DNA of 35,089 nt from Pirellulales bacterium (GCA_025927475.1 JAICLL010000058.1:1-35089), one strand, 5' to 3'; numbered from the stretch's first letter, positions 25,101 to 26,869 are shown. Made by a program: numbers and translations. Notes: generated from the letters alone by a model not told the origin.

Positions 25101-26736
25101 CCAACCCCAGCGCATGACCGATCTCGTGCATCGCCACGCGGAAATACAGCCCGCCGTAGGCGCTCTGGCCCCAATTGACGTTGCCATTGACCACAGCCAC
25201 CGGTCCGCCATTCGAGGTGCTCGTTGGTCCCTCGACGCCGTTAACCGCCGTGGGCGGGTCTTCAGGGCTGACCGCCCGGATATCGCCGGTGGCTACCGTG
25301 ATGCCGGCATGGGCGGTTTCGACAAAGTTCAGACCGGTGTAATAGGCGTACAGCCCGAAGATGTCGCGGACCGTCTGCTGCTGAGCCGGCGTGATGGCGT
25401 TGTGCAGCGGGTTGCCTTTGACATCGGTGCCGTAGATGTCTTGGAAATTGTAAGGAATCGTGATTACGCCGCCCGGCGAGATGAAGCGGCCGTCGAGAAG
25501 GTGGTTTTGAATGCCCTCTGCCACCACCCACGAGGCCAGCGAGCTGAGCGCCCCGCTGGGCAACTGCAAATCGCCGGCGGTGATCGGCTGAGGCAAGTTT
25601 TGCTGGCCCGGTCCGGCGTCGCTGCCGGGGAACAGCAGCCCCGGGTTGACGGGCAAGGGGTCGATCGACGAATTGAAAATCTCGGTGGCGCCGCTGCTGA
25701 GCGGGCCGGTGTTCATCGAGGCGCCAAAGGTGTCGCCCGGCCCGCCGGTTCCCGCGGGCGTCGCCGGATTGTCAGGGTCGCCCGGCACCTGCACCACCAG
25801 CGGCGCCTGCTGCGGCTGGTCGGTGTTGCCGATTCGCAGGCGCAGCGCCTCGTTCGGCATTTGGTCCAAGTTCGGGCTGTTGGGATCCAGCGCGTTGGGC
25901 GCCGTGAAATCACTCAGCGAGTTATATTGCCCGAAGATCAGCCGCACCTCGTTGTAAGCCGACACATAAATGGCCTGCGTCGGCGTGTCCACCGCATCAT
26001 CGGCCGTCGTCGAAGTATTTTTCGTGCGGATGAGTTGATACAGCGAGGGATTGGCCGCCGAGGTTGGGTCGAGGGCCTCATTGAAATAAACATCGATCTC
26101 GTTGGCGGCCTGCGTGCGCTGGTTGTTGGCGCCCGGAGTCGAGACGGGCTGCGGCACCACGCTGAGCACCTGCGGTCCCAGGTTCAGCCGAAATTCCTGC
26201 GTCTCATTGATGCCGCCGTTGAACGGCTGGCCCTGCGCGTTTTCCAGCGCGTTGGGCCCCGCGCCCACCAGCGTCACCTGATAGAGATCGTCCGGCAACG
26301 GCGAGCTGAACCGCATCACCACTTCGTTAGGCTGCGAGCCGACGCCGATGAAGCCCGGAAAAATGCGCACGTCGTTGCCGTTGCCAAACACGCCGTCGCC
26401 GCCGCTGCGTGTCAGTTCGATGCCATTCAGCGTGGTGGCATCGATGACCTGGCTCTGATCGAACCGGAAGGTCAACTGATGCGGCGCCACATTGAGGGTT
26501 TCGCCAGGCACGAGCAGGCCGCCGTTGTCCGGAATGATCGAAATCAGCTCCGGCCCCACCGCGAGCATGTTGCGGTCTTCAAACCGCTCGAGCGACATTT
26601 CGCGCCGCTGCCGCGACCGGCGGCCGCGCGTACCGTGAGGCGTCTTGCTCGAACGACTCAATTTGCTCGAACGACGCTGTGGACGGGGCGCGGGGGTGTG
26701 CAGGTGAAAAGGATCGAACGAACGCCAAATCCCCAT
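1129..26736 (-). CDS. Giant 8535-residue mosaic surface/secreted protein with protease-like domain
   Basis: One uninterrupted frame from ATG (26734-26736) to TAA (1129-1131). AGGAG at 26746-26750 lies 9 nt before the ATG and supports this start. The N-terminus is an Arg/Ser-rich region ending in LERFEDRNMLA (residues 49-59), a LEPR-XLL-type planctomycete motif; there is no ordinary hydrophobic signal peptide. Order by residue: Ig-like 60-270; metzincin-like protease 400-605 (H537, E538, H541); PPC 608-1057; beta-helix 1580-1745 and 2770-3105; Asp-box propeller 3113-3530; PPC-like 3595-4025; propeller-like 4100-4500; jelly-roll-like 4615-4865; FN3-like 5248-5358; PPC 5360-5737; beta-helix 5870-6030; Ig-like 6120-6230; cadherin/Ig-like 6240-8315; DUF4214 8320-8518. 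About 19 copies of a DGQTF module are scattered through it. Role inferred: extracellular adhesin, matrix protein or processing enzyme. Several modules sit inside others. Substrate and export route are unknown. Confidence 0.95.
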   Translation of the reverse strand: MGIWRSFDPFHLHTPAPRPQRRSSKLSRSSKTPHGTRGRRSRQRREMSLERFEDRNMLAVGPELISIIPDNGGLLVPGETLNVAPHQLTFRFDQSQVIDATTLNGIELTRSGGDGVFGNGNDVRIFPGFIGVGSQPNEVVMRFSSPLPDDLYQVTLVGAGPNALENAQGQPFNGGINETQEFRLNLGPQVLSVVPQPVSTPGANNQRTQAANEIDVYFNEALDPTSAANPSLYQLIRTKNTSTTADDAVDTPTQAIYVSAYNEVRLIFGQYNSLSDFTAPNALDPNSPNLDQMPNEALRLRIGNTDQPQQAPLVVQVPGDPDNPATPAGTGGPGDTFGASMNTGPLSSGATEIFNSSIDPLPVNPGLLFPGSDAGPGQQNLPQPITAGDLQLPSGALSSLASWVVAEGIQNHLLDGRFISPGGVITIPYNFQDIYGTDVKGNPLHNAITPAQQQTVRDIFGLYAYYTGLNFVETAHAGITVATGDIRAVSPEDPPTAVNGVEGPTSTSNGGPVAVVNGNVNWGQSAYGGLYFRVAMHEIGHALGLGNNYDQPGSIMGPDGYEDPTQPPPDLATSPTTPINPDAPASSSEPLPGAPDVSHLQFLYRTDSTDVDLYKFTVTQSGSLNAETLAQRLTPTSSLNTVLSLYNEVTLLDVPSTGGQAVNDGQTFSIKSTTPDGTQVTRTYEFNSGISLTLPSSSSWPSDGLTFTLQEGAAAGSPSVTFEFDDNGSFDPANVPIEFGANDSLDTVAADIVRAINSAVKNTPALAAANPVIAATYSGNGVVNLGGDANTVFIPGDSGLTAKGNATLPTGDNNILVRYAPADTQHDLSLAIAGAINNPVLDVNATADLVNHEQFQVSDGITTKFYELTDDGTLTNLPNGQTPIAIMIASGDSPATIAGKIASALNAPRKKDAQGNDDPTAPAPNGFDSGSAIAEGTRVILTLHGGSINTVGLAPNLTTAQFNVSATPELSQVQLQGPLTLTIPPTSAEFTSSIQRNLISRNDDYFGNDSYIGLELQPGVYYVGVSSTGNTQYDPNVHNSGWGGKTDGLYELRLNFRADAATQNSLVSFVNTPGVGLNALGQDTPQPLDGDADGAPGGAYNFWFNVGPTTFADKLGDSVVPNRVTVSGSQITLSPVPGATPVASFTTIQSALASPNLQPGANLRVEGNGGASFSVPTTPTLATAIAGGQTFSINAGPTTSTFEFFQVGGDAFEVNAGGSNALDGQTFTISQGNSTVTFEFALNGRSLAAGDKNTAISFRATDTKQALAGEIAQAISSAKSAGLFGPAAPINPSVGAVAAPDGNWVIVLGGDANTSYANVPTASTATSTSTLVLRRGGSGAPLALTNGAFEVTALSGNSVTNGSTFNIKQGSTTISFEFSQGRLTLPRGDGHVPVPYNLNGVNDSPAVLAGEIAQAINGAVTAGLFGGSAPIKASYSAADNANGRPVVTVGGNASTTLSVDPVASNSLSVLATGATVSSVTPGAEIVVLSPTDPAATIAAKMVPVINGSALGQIPQGAAGPQPVVASINANQSKTVVQLAQGPFRLTLNPGGTSLAVAYSDVPYQIGVNTDFSSPSGPPPLADGATFNVPKGVTAMIDPGAEFKMFHSVIDVGSASANIDRSQAALQVLGIPGNQAIFTSFNDNTVGGTLESPITAPARGDWGGLVFRNDSDLEPLGIFLNYVDETTFRYGGGTVSSVTGQPQQYDTIDLQTARPTVSNNIIVDAASAPISANPNSFEETHFGQDVTLLAGAPGDVNSTTAASQMVDGQTFQIHGTTFEFDNLNSPATLGVLAGDVAIGYYGMPSGISNPHAVDTNAQLAAKIAAAINGAGLTAPFVQAAVTGNQVTITNVALDSAVAVQVPASGIQAGQTFTVKSTVFQFFNGDVLQVAGANGANGVHDGDTFTITRQGALNPVTFEFALDNRLVADGNWPVNFTQTDTDEALGRDVAAAINAAAAAGAFEGAPVAYQGLPSDGQTFTINRGGVSQIFEFVSDARMQAASDTNWPVSFASGVFSVDIAQNATGATIGSGGNSIRVTFNGTTKTFEFTTGTLPLGDTNTPIVVAPGDSVSTVATKAAQVIDGPQGFNNATVAGVTTTPNSTVNATLTFVSGAVASASGTELTARTSVSPQTIEQDITQAISAAISAGRLPPTPSIAAAYSGFDPAQSASSPQHTLVSLGDDATTSVTTSSAATGALNFVKSAAGPMPLIGGDVGVYFQPSYTAAQWASAMAAAINGAQIDGGAGALVYAEAVTDSAGNARVDLMNTSNVNVTAVNHAPLSLSLLTPLSINSLPGSQLADGDGFTVNGQLFEFDQGATLGVQRPGGVVSPVSLSGSTIVAGHSFTINDGSQTKQFIFYVDAPVPTLQPNQVGIAISSAWDPGQVARTIAAVVNSTVASGGLSNVAAYVAGDGGPDSSLLGFGQVRIVGTGTVTPTVNSSQATELTNTLALHGGVPVPFAPGFTASQTAQGIGAAVSGAGLGVSANSTGAKVVFENADSVVPHPPASLYLNTNTNVPPTFTAPGAVFTLSGDVLPLGLANNFYTADYARLGPDVHGNLLAVREPQTITVTNAAQVQDGQQFVISNVGFEFDTGNGVTAGFQAVQFQAGQTVDQIAQDIVTAINAASDPTNTAAYVPGFNVHAQLGPAGSGEVILLLNAPASFNLSTFNSTGALGTTELTLPLSTVPVRILPFSGAGQRDKDSPSNVPQPPLVANQKVLENTLNGLFVRISTNAGQSLDTLDVTARFHSTDISYLVPENLVLTGQPGGALGTVGREAARLQIDPGVIVKLHSSRIEVGLGANLVAEGDQNNQVTFTSLFDDTVGSGGTFYANGDEPGVIAASGSQAAPPPTLPVPGDWGGVYFSPTSSGSLDYASLSYGGGSVPIEGTTASFDAVEIHQAQVRITNSTLSNNAAGFDDSNTGRNGRGVNDSSVIYVLGAQPVLVNNVIQNNKGAAISIDVNSLTADLVPDWGRSTRSLDAFAVGSNYGPLVRQNKLGNNATNGMSIRGGTLTTDSVWDDSDIVHVVTTPITAGNNLTVRLQSTATQSLVVKLLGGAAGLNASGTPSDITGRIGGTVQIVGQPGHPVVLTSLNDTSVGAGLTPDDRPDNNTNLTSNLSLSVGPNINITKSIDDNQETTIAVNPTNPLNLFESDTWSGVGRYSLDGGKTWTDSDLSPLPSSVGDVKAVFDKFGNLFLTRFGPNENIIFARSTDGGATFGDVRTVGGAGSDQPMIAVGPSGTAAAEAVWISYTDGSNNFVALGAPVNGFNSMGAFGATETAPGPGGDFGGVAIGPNGQVLVDYQNNASGNGPDTIKVNLDPDGLGPAGFNPVVIATSTNIGGFSPLPPQPDRTVDAEAHLAWDRSGGPHNGRVYMSYVDRPSTASIETSIYVRYSDDNGLTWSSPVRVNDDPVGDGKSKIQPAIAIDQSTGFVAVTWYDARNSGPADNTVQVFGAVSNNGGLSWSTNVQISQGTIDGTVPASNGFNLGDYDTMAFVNGVFYRSWADNSNSTGDNPAGAGNSFDTYTAAVTVSAGGSATGAPGDWQGVKIDEYANDNNVSVSNEAETAYTGGNDTNGTPQTAEALGGLAPNQQSGDDNLRLGFQVNGFISPNDTHDVDTYSFTAKPGTQVWVDVGHTSPALDSVVELIDANGNVLARSDNSVAEQEDAVKNGNPLAAGPLLSGLLPGNLALPMQSSTFQQNTYPGPDLRDIGTTNPQDAGMRLVLPGTPDPSGAPTTYYVRIYSKGPVNGDGTPNALTYQVANGKSNGLSSGAYQLQVRLQEQWETPGTVVRFSDIRYATNGITVLGQPAHSPLLGDSAANGTNSITIPVASGAPGVNQPQYDSGVQSNNFQSAQDLGNLATSDSGSLSVAGNLNAPGQVDWYKFSLNFNLMQAIQGVNAADKTLSTIFHIGYADGLQGRPDTTISVYDQWGNLVYVGRDSNVADEQPRPTQGNDLTNLSHGSFGTGDPYIGPVQMPAGVPGGTVPTTNGRVSPGSAAYPLDPSTYPMPLQTINNYNGPNSYTYFVAVSSNATLPTALDATFNAGSANPLVRLEPIDSIQRVVEDHVGNTGYNSNDGSAPLGNGTNLNPQDGPILPVGTSTDILQHVVPWNLNNVVLYANTPGALYAINPADGAIEPHFNGTATNPYIINALPNGLLGSKVEPGDTEDIAMRTDGNLFGYQSDLSNDGDSGEYYQIDSTTGATLDLGGDGAFGAWKTDKKVDALAFVRTGQDAYKLFFSARAGSQSDLLYANTTTGDTTQTPPFGDLGPMYTGPSSNPVTGAQITPGDNFSITDYANRTVLFVFEPTVVGSTFIPNTPAGDAGTYYIAYSTTDNSFTVNFEVENAIDDAFQNQLPPPNPRPVGFVETDATIGLFGNGLQINNAANIDGANAPEFNFNNAPGGFVTGMAYDPNTNLFYAVSDRGGVYSMRVSPTFLPIPSSIQYLGSSSVFTQRGYHFEGLSLGPQNVDWNGDGAGGDLQDVLFATAEVYDNPSDPRSAHHSVLTAITDSSLSANNIFSANAIGAGGPVAVFDQTIANAAGSPQTTGDYQDNVSLGGLQDVRGVAMSVLDYNMWHVAPRVNGDGAAMNLPGHGVNGSPQPLPVNVTGPGGLSGPGDNSRVANTTSSNAFYFGLDNHSPGVEAPSGLVKDLVHGTTNSLDNTVNNNKTFNAPGDVYGSLMTSPFSLAGYSSGDKPTVYFDYYLNTGMSNNSSANWNASARVYVSPDGGKSWDEIATNNPARTRYFPSNDPGGTSLARRQFGVEQPLNTSELPDFATASSDVPASQTQVDPRQQVQQLFDNTGTWRQARIDLSNYAGNPNLMLRFDFSGTHGFGQLTAIKTEASSGNPIPGETGNNSDLGGAPKEGWYVTDLVVGLAGRGEMVTNAPIGQTQFFTTPQNPFFGSSTEILTGPYQLDIQRGADAGQTINPNRSNILVDPNQLDINDRLTSAYTLIAPEGHFNQSLTQVPGSAGLGPTSNALPTYTYTFTNVPAPTAGGTVTISAVGDLEGSYEYLTAGFPDLPANDPLNTANIPVFFNQQDKSLQGQFSTSAQISLTQAQLQQLLAAGLAKHNANVITITLTPLANASPTVTPGNPPNPSGSVQTSSPSLVNRINMLAVTLDFGIAGSFDGQTFTISDGVHQRVFELDSNNQLNNPSNVRVTILPSYTGAQIAQAMVAAINQNGLLNVQAATSDANNNNPLASATPNDDSDRVNLFGAASVVVGAPQQVISGPNPANSASAPVPPHSSIATAFPTGVDSGNDPNLKPITSGGAGGLSANVTYYYVVSATDANGLNAVSNEQPYTATSGNGSASLYWAPLPGATVYNIYRGTAPGQENVLIGTIGGGSSAYTGPTSFTDNGAAGATASPPPVTRVFNGYGVIGNAAGVGTSPQVDLMKVHLHAGDSMTIDLNTQSILSTLNPTLRLFDRNGMELTSLLQDGAQSPFGSLNVSGAGSRQFDPATGANYYLSPPVGQPGHESDLYYTFTAASAVAAPTLRPVSLSAGGSLGVASYYYVVTALVGGGETTASNLQPVSTNAANQTARLSWSQTLNATGYKIYRGTSPGQQNQLVAVINNGRTTSFADAGGLTSATPPATNTAGLSAPAFQAVTPQATGSLVPGTYDYVITAVNAQGETLASNEIPGTATPLNASMLLTWLPVNGATSYNIYRGTASGQENSLIASVPAGNPQAQQSFVDDGTESAISASPPSASTAQADGDYYIGVSGQGNGAYDPNGDGRERGSTGYYQIQVSAGPINLRGASGVPGSNFFRQGDPFGGSVFLRSNQNVPPDNTVNIGTLFYRAPNQNGAVGANDTTVRVVKYDNLIGDAQTPRKQGAIILESNQVSKSLSDGILVSAAPREGLPGAPDPNLPHQGAARNLPVLDTARLVPGPVIKNNIVSGFGNAGIQFSGDPNAQNPLAAVPFGRIANNTVYGGVNPSGAGILVTNSASPTIMNNIVANSTTGISIDASSQGLTSPPVLAANIYQGNTTNTNLPSGNLGTNGIALAPTDPLFVNAPANNFYLQEFSQAIDSSIDVLQDRAAMTQVTAPLGIAPSPIVAPATDINGQLRVDDPLVNSPPGLGGQVFKDRGAVERADTLGPAASLLTPADNDLADQDPRVNVVHPVGENLSEFDILLNDGIGSGVDNSTVTQNRVTVRRNGVLLTPGIDYAFVYDNNNHIIRLIAASGVWQNGNVYDIALDNGKKFDPQDPALGPQQGDLGITDLAGNSLQANAASGYTTYQMILDSVANDAPSVVLPTTQQTMFEHEAIRFAPASVTDTDAPESATDPDSASGSDPYLDIPGAAIKGITLPPGDGDWDLNNPITIYDVDANGGLEQVTITASVGTLSILQDANTPSVNVVQISGNGTPANPLVLKGPLGDLVTDANGNYVDPGINTALAHLVFRLDDSNNPNAYYFNGTANLTIVASDLGNTPPPARITTVNLPITVTPVNDAPSEVVPSPTDADTVQSNPIEAANATSGFMDFPAASALTGSAGTNSGLTFQVFDTAGNTATNFKFANVFEVNVAGTATGHTIAHQTITVTRNGVRKTFEFTTPTTGPAAAGNVPIAVNDNDTPGNIAAAAAKAVGSVTGFNTPSLGTSINNRLLINATTGLSASDSLLSVKNAWWEIDVAATATGQAIYHQTFTVTQGTTSKTFEFANPWEVDVASNATGKTVAHGTLTVTQNGTSKTFEFITPTTGSITPGNIAVSVQDTDGPAQLAAAVAAVINGPNGFNIAGLAQANPAGTAASTGAVVITSSTSVGGTGAGTLLTLQTPQTANPSNIPVVVRSTDGAAQIAVAAVAAVNGANGFNTPALATVSPSQSNQVLIATSATLAGSDTLLSLYNPVPYLATDGAAAVAQDVVAAINAIVPTKPAAVQSGSARVVMTGSAKFTAAPPKQPANPSSEDTPYVFSQANGNGITISDPDISGTDVNNAALQFTESVSLLSGSGTLHVQNTSGITFINGSANDTATLQFQGTLAGINAALEGLAFDPTNEFVGPVHLTFLTNDNGNIGYGPAPLHQAPVVPLRSPLEDVYLAIYGSQDHPALDTTVPMTLTAINEQPTNPPTPALPATPNTGNTVYSVLQTGANGGNQTAMTLIGSGAQYGIAVTGLTVPVMPSGTPGGAWQYSLDGGKTWQNVAPGPNNGVGLAPPTGLAASPTVGGSLATNTPYHYVITAVDAQGETGASSEAVASTSLVQRTIALSWSAVNGATSYRIYRGSSAGGENVLVASVLAGATTFNDDNSETTTTQANAHRQPPASVTATAATGGALAANTTYFYVVTAVNALGETTVSSETTGTTTATKLAQNLSWTLVNGALGYRIYRGTSAGAENLLIGAIGSGTTTSFTDDGTEATAPVVSLRNALLLDGGTGTAPNLGDLVRFNPAKDFNSAAFGNPAIHFIAWDQTAALNPNTNAVVALSHGNLVDLDSSDGNGLGTGGSTPFSPYDVNALGVASITVNAVNDAPTISVPGAPFQALEGQPFVFSSKNGTNPVVTDFDDGEGNGINRGQVLVTIATDPSQGTLMLGSTAGLTNVSGNGTAQITLQGPLAIVNQNLDGLSFIPAPNFAGAANITFQADDLGNAGLGGDQVGAQVTAQVSFTAQHQAPQLYPTGDGIAPATGQPHFASVLQNTPAQSNSGSLVGDMLTSLNPYDIYHDGRPTGNVSPITYPPFLDLDADAGAKQGIAVVSVAGNGIWQYSLDGGGSWVSISPTSVSTANALLLPGPSGPGAPGALVRFLPAQNYTDSTGAVNMKFYAWDQTDGAAAGSHVNLSSGGAIGGATAYSSATATATLTVAPANQPPSFSLMQNYSVLENNTVLGSGGSAGGSNSGLISVPNFAFGITPGLQGEAVTFNVTVNAAGQNLFSQAPSIDSTGTLTFRLAPDVFGTATLMVTASNTANGDTETSNPQTTTISVTGINDPPTLDPIGDQQVPSGAAQQTVQLSGITAGLNESQVLSVSATSSDPNVVANPTISYTSPNSSGTLFYTPGAAGTATITVTVTDNGSTANGGVNSFSRQFTVTVGSPAPTATAQSISVTENSQAAITLAGTPAPGQTGPLTATIATLPTTGTLYQTSDGATLGAAITTPNTAVTNSQNKVIYVPNVGQTANDGFSFTVTGGGQTSAAATVSITVVLPGQNPSFTVGTQAQATENAGPQMVPAFAKSISAGSGSNGATLSFAVTSDSNPALFSVPPALNPATGNLTFTPAANQLGTAHITVVLQRSDGAQSAPQTFDIVINAVPTATPDVYVLSTSTTSGASAANGVLANDSSPDGHALQAVIVNQPLYGSLTLNADGSFSYTPGPAFRGLDRFSYVAQNGSATSSPVTVTLISSQASIVDKLYHQVLNRAADDAGLQYWTAQIMQGQQYGIIAEGIFLSDERLTPIITHYYQQFLLRQPDAQGLAYWMSVWRRDGGPENVVAGMISSPEFFGEAGNTNTGWVEALYERLLGRQADPQGLQYWSGKLNSGAMSRPQVVLGFEQSPENFANVVTGFYQQYLNRQPRSDELNNYVGQLEAGVSQAQIQIDLINTSEFSSSPSAPAAGTVNRLTAL
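1183..1779 (-). other. Four DUF4214 repeats at the giant protein C-terminus
   Basis: Four helical units of about 45-50 residues: IVDKLYHQVLNRAADDAGLQ, ITHYYQQFLLRQPDAQGLAY, WVEALYERLLGRQADPQGLQ and VVTGFYQQYLNRQPRSDELN. Each continues with YW or Y, a short helix and a closing S.E. motif (SDER, SPEF, SPENF, TSEF). This is the DUF4214 pattern. The neighbouring gene ends with the same family. Confidence 0.85.
4708..5331 (-). repeat. FN3-like modules 4 and 5 nested in a WQYSLDGG domain (residues 7136-7343)
   Basis: Two units (YHYVITAVDAQGETGASSE with YRIYRGSSAGGEN, and YFYVVTAVNALGETTVSSE with YRIYRGTSAGAEN) interrupt the stretch between WQYSLDGGKTWQNV (7113-7126) and NALLL (7349-7353). An uninterrupted homolog of the host domain is at residues 7680-7750. 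Confidence 0.75.
6112..7224 (-). repeat. Closely related cassette copies in the cadherin-like region (residues 6505-6875)
   Basis: Three heads of one subfamily follow each other: ATGHTIAHQTITVTRNG with KTFEFTTPTTG, ATGQAIYHQTFTVTQG with KTFEFANP, and ATGKTVAHGTLTVTQNG with KTFEFITPTTG. Tails IAAAAAKAVGSVTGFNTP, LAAAVAAVINGPNGFN and IAVAAVAAVNGANGFNTP are also close to each other. The middle head lacks its tail. High similarity suggests recent duplication. The block is flanked by cadherin-like sequence. Confidence 0.7.
8647..9129 (-). other. Beta-helix-like segment 3 (residues 5870-6030)
   Basis: Turns such as VIKNNIVSGFGNAGIQFSG, GRIANNTVYGGVNPSGAGIL and PTIMNNIVANSTTGISID are typical of NosD/pectate-lyase-type parallel beta-helix repeats with an Asn ladder. 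The following PTDPLFVNAPANNFYLQEFS and RGAVER match the tail of choice-of-repeat beta-helix domains. Confidence 0.6.
9637..10311 (-). repeat. FN3-like modules 2 and 3 nested in a PPC domain (residues 5476-5700)
   Basis: Two FN3-like units (YYYVVTALVGGGETTASN with YKIYRGTSPGQQN, and YDYVITAVNAQGETLASNE with YNIYRGTASGQEN) lie between ESDLYYTFTA and QADGDYYIGVSGQG. Removing them leaves a continuous PPC strand pair, YYTFTA-QADGDYYIGVSG. The enclosing PPC runs from about 5360 to 5737. Confidence 0.7.
10663..10995 (-). repeat. FN3-like module 1 (residues 5248-5358)
   Basis: Sequence SANVTYYYVVSATDANGLNA, SLYWAPLPGATVYNIYRGTA and PGQENVLIGTI follows the FN3 strand pattern with the family-specific YRGT.PGQEN loop. 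It lies between SIATAFPTGVDSG and RVFNGYGVIGN, which look like adjoining strands at the start of a PPC domain. Confidence 0.7.
11116..11415 (-). repeat. DGQTF cassette, near-canonical copy (residues 5108-5207)
   Basis: This single unit shows the whole module clearly: head DGQTFTISDGVHQRVFELDS (5118-5137), a VRVTILPSYTG strand, helix AQIAQAMVAAINQNG (5158-5172) and a closing strand DRVNLFG. It is a convenient reference for the length of one unit, about 95-100 residues. Confidence 0.7.
12142..12894 (-). other. Jelly-roll-like (carbohydrate-binding or MAM-type) region (residues 4615-4865)
   Basis: Strand patterns SLMTSPFSLAGYS, PTVYFDYYLNTGM, ARVYVSPDGGKSWDEIATN, WRQARIDLSNYAGNPNLMLR and EGWYVTDLVVGL follow the order seen in secreted jelly-roll domains that compare edges of a sheet. 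A ligand cannot be predicted from this. Confidence 0.45.
13237..14439 (-). other. Propeller-like region with a probable embedded cassette (residues 4100-4500)
   Basis: Blade-like repeats appear at VVLYANTPGALYAINPADG, IAMRTDGNLFGYQSD, FFSARAGSQSDLLYANTTTG and GMAYDPNTNLFYAVSDRGGVYSM. In the middle, GDNFSITDYANRTVLFVFEP (4279-4298) with VENAIDDAF looks like a diverged DGQTF cassette placed between two blades. The fold is assigned from pattern alone. Confidence 0.45.
14662..15954 (-). other. Two PPC-like domains (residues ~3595-3780 and ~3840-4025)
   Basis: The first contains DVDTYSFTAKPGTQVWVDV, SVVELIDANGNVLARSD and TTYYVRIYSKG, the typical PPC strand order. The second contains QVDWYKFSLN, TTISVYDQWGNLVYVGRD and SYTYFVAVSSN. 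PPC domains usually assist secretion or substrate contact of extracellular enzymes. Confidence 0.6.
16147..17400 (-). other. Sialidase-like Asp-box beta-propeller (residues 3113-3530)
   Basis: Four Asp-box-type motifs are spaced through about 420 residues: YSLDGGKTWT (near 3156), STDGGATFG (near 3205), SDDNGLTWSS (near 3388) and SNNGGLSWST (near 3450). Between them are strand patterns such as QPMIAVGPSG, QPAIAIDQSTGFVAVTWYDA and RVYMSYVDR. This is the layout of BNR/sialidase-type propellers. No catalytic Arg triad could be assigned, so a binding or structural role is as likely as hydrolysis. Confidence 0.7.
17422..18429 (-). other. Beta-helix-like segment 2 (residues 2770-3105)
   Basis: Repeating turns such as IDPGVIVKLHSSRIEVGLG, VTFTSLFDDTVGSGG, PGDWGGVYFSP, LDYASLSYGGG, VRITNSTLSNNAAG and VLVNNVIQNNKGAAISID match the segment 1 pattern. 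A third such start (GTVQIVGQPGHPVVLTSLND, 3070-3089) is broken off by the propeller and resumes at APGDWQGVKI (3533). Confidence 0.55.
18607..19059 (-). repeat. Single DGQQF cassette (residues 2560-2710)
   Basis: A lone unit with head DGQQFVISNVGFEFDTG (2574-2590) and tail VDQIAQDIVTAINAA (2608-2622). It separates GPDVHGNLLAV from NGLFVRISTNAGQSLDTLDV. The two flanks read as one continuous strand-loop-strand in related planctomycete proteins as I remember them; that memory was not checked. Confidence 0.55.
19126..21504 (-). repeat. Largest DGQTF cassette array (residues 1745-2537)
   Basis: About 790 residues made almost wholly of cassette units. Heads include DGQTFQIHG (1766), AGQTFTVKS (1867), DGDTFTITRQG (1899), DGQTFTINRGG (1973), VTFNGTTKTFEF (2035), DGDGFTVNGQLFEF (2299) and AGHSFTINDGSQTKQF (2338). 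Tails include LAAKIAAAINGAG, LGRDVAAAINAA, IEQDITQAISAA, WASAMAAAINGAQ and VARTIAAVVNS. The array lies between the end of beta-helix segment 1 (SFEETHFG) and FYTADYARLGPDVHGN. Confidence 0.7.
21502..21999 (-). other. Beta-helix-like segment 1 (residues 1580-1745)
   Basis: Short turns of regular length rich in Gly, Asn, Val and Ile run from ADGATFNVPKGVTAMIDPGA through IFTSFNDNTVGG, RGDWGGLVFRND and FRYGGG to TVSNNIIVDAASAPIS. The GDWGG and RYGGG signatures recur in segment 2 (GDWGGVYFSP, LSYGGG). This supports a right-handed parallel beta-helix; the fold is inferred from pattern only. Confidence 0.55.
22063..23226 (-). repeat. DGQTF cassette array (residues 1171-1558)
   Basis: Three cassette heads are visible: GGQTFSINAG with TFEFFQ (1187-1206), DGQTFTISQG with TFEFAL (1223-1242), and NGSTFNIKQG with SFEFSQ (1361-1380). 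Two near-identical tails follow, ALAGEIAQAISSAKSAGLFG and VLAGEIAQAINGAVTAGLFG, and both lead to AP and a V.LGG or VTVGG strand. The similarity of these two tails suggests a local duplication. The array sits between LRVEGNGG and VPYQIGVNTDF, just before the first beta-helix. Confidence 0.7.
23752..24792 (-). repeat. DGQTF cassette array inserted in the first PPC domain (residues 649-995)
   Basis: About 345 residues separate the PPC strand LNTVLSLYNE (ends near 648) from its continuation RNLISRNDDYFGNDSYIG (from 996). The inserted stretch holds three units: DGQTFSIKS with YEF (664-686), DGLTFTLQE with TFEFDD (703-726), and EQFQVSDG with FYELTD (853-870). Tails such as DTVAADIVRAINSAV and PATIAGKIASALN follow. 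The interrupted-PPC interpretation rests on how the two flanks fit the PPC pattern; the cassette family is one I do not recognise by name. Confidence 0.65.
24907..25539 (-). other. Metzincin-like zinc protease domain (giant protein residues ~400-610)
   Basis: The segment contains HEIGHALGLGNNYDQPGSIM starting at residue 537. This fits the metzincin layout HExxHxxGxx followed by a Met-turn-like SIM. H537 and H541 would bind zinc and E538 would be the catalytic base. The third ligand position, His or Asp in known metzincins, is Asn547. Upstream sequence FISPGGVITIPYNFQDIYG and YTGLNFVETAHAGITVATG fits the usual N-terminal sheet of matrixin-like domains. A PPC domain follows directly, as in many secreted bacterial proteases. 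Activity is uncertain because of the Asn. Confidence 0.8.
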
Positions 26737-26825
26737 GAAGCGATTCTCCTAAACAGGCCCTTCATTCTTCTGTTCCGGGAAGACGTGAGCGCCGGCGGAA
26801 GGCATGTGAATTGAAATTTTCGGAT

Positions 26826-26869
26826 AAAACCGATTGTGCTTAGCAATTGCACTCAAGGCAAGCAATCGG
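26826..26869 (-). terminator. Terminator-like hairpin between the two surface-protein genes
   Basis: On the minus strand CCGATTG and CAATCGG (outer arms at 26863-26869 and 26830-26836) can pair, extended by AAG/CTT across a 2-nt bulge, and TTTT (26826-26829) follows at once. It lies 65 bp past the stop of the upstream gene and about 95 bp before the giant gene's ATG. This suggests at least partly separate transcription of the two genes. The loop is long and the stem is modest. Confidence 0.4.

Noticed and set aside
1129..26736. CRISPR-like or DNA-level tandem repeats within the giant gene
   Set aside because: The repetition is at protein level with diverged DNA; no regular direct repeats with spacers were seen.
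26737..26825. Promoter of the giant gene between the terminator-like hairpin and the ATG
   Set aside because: Only a Shine-Dalgarno was convincing; no -35/-10 pair with acceptable spacing was found.
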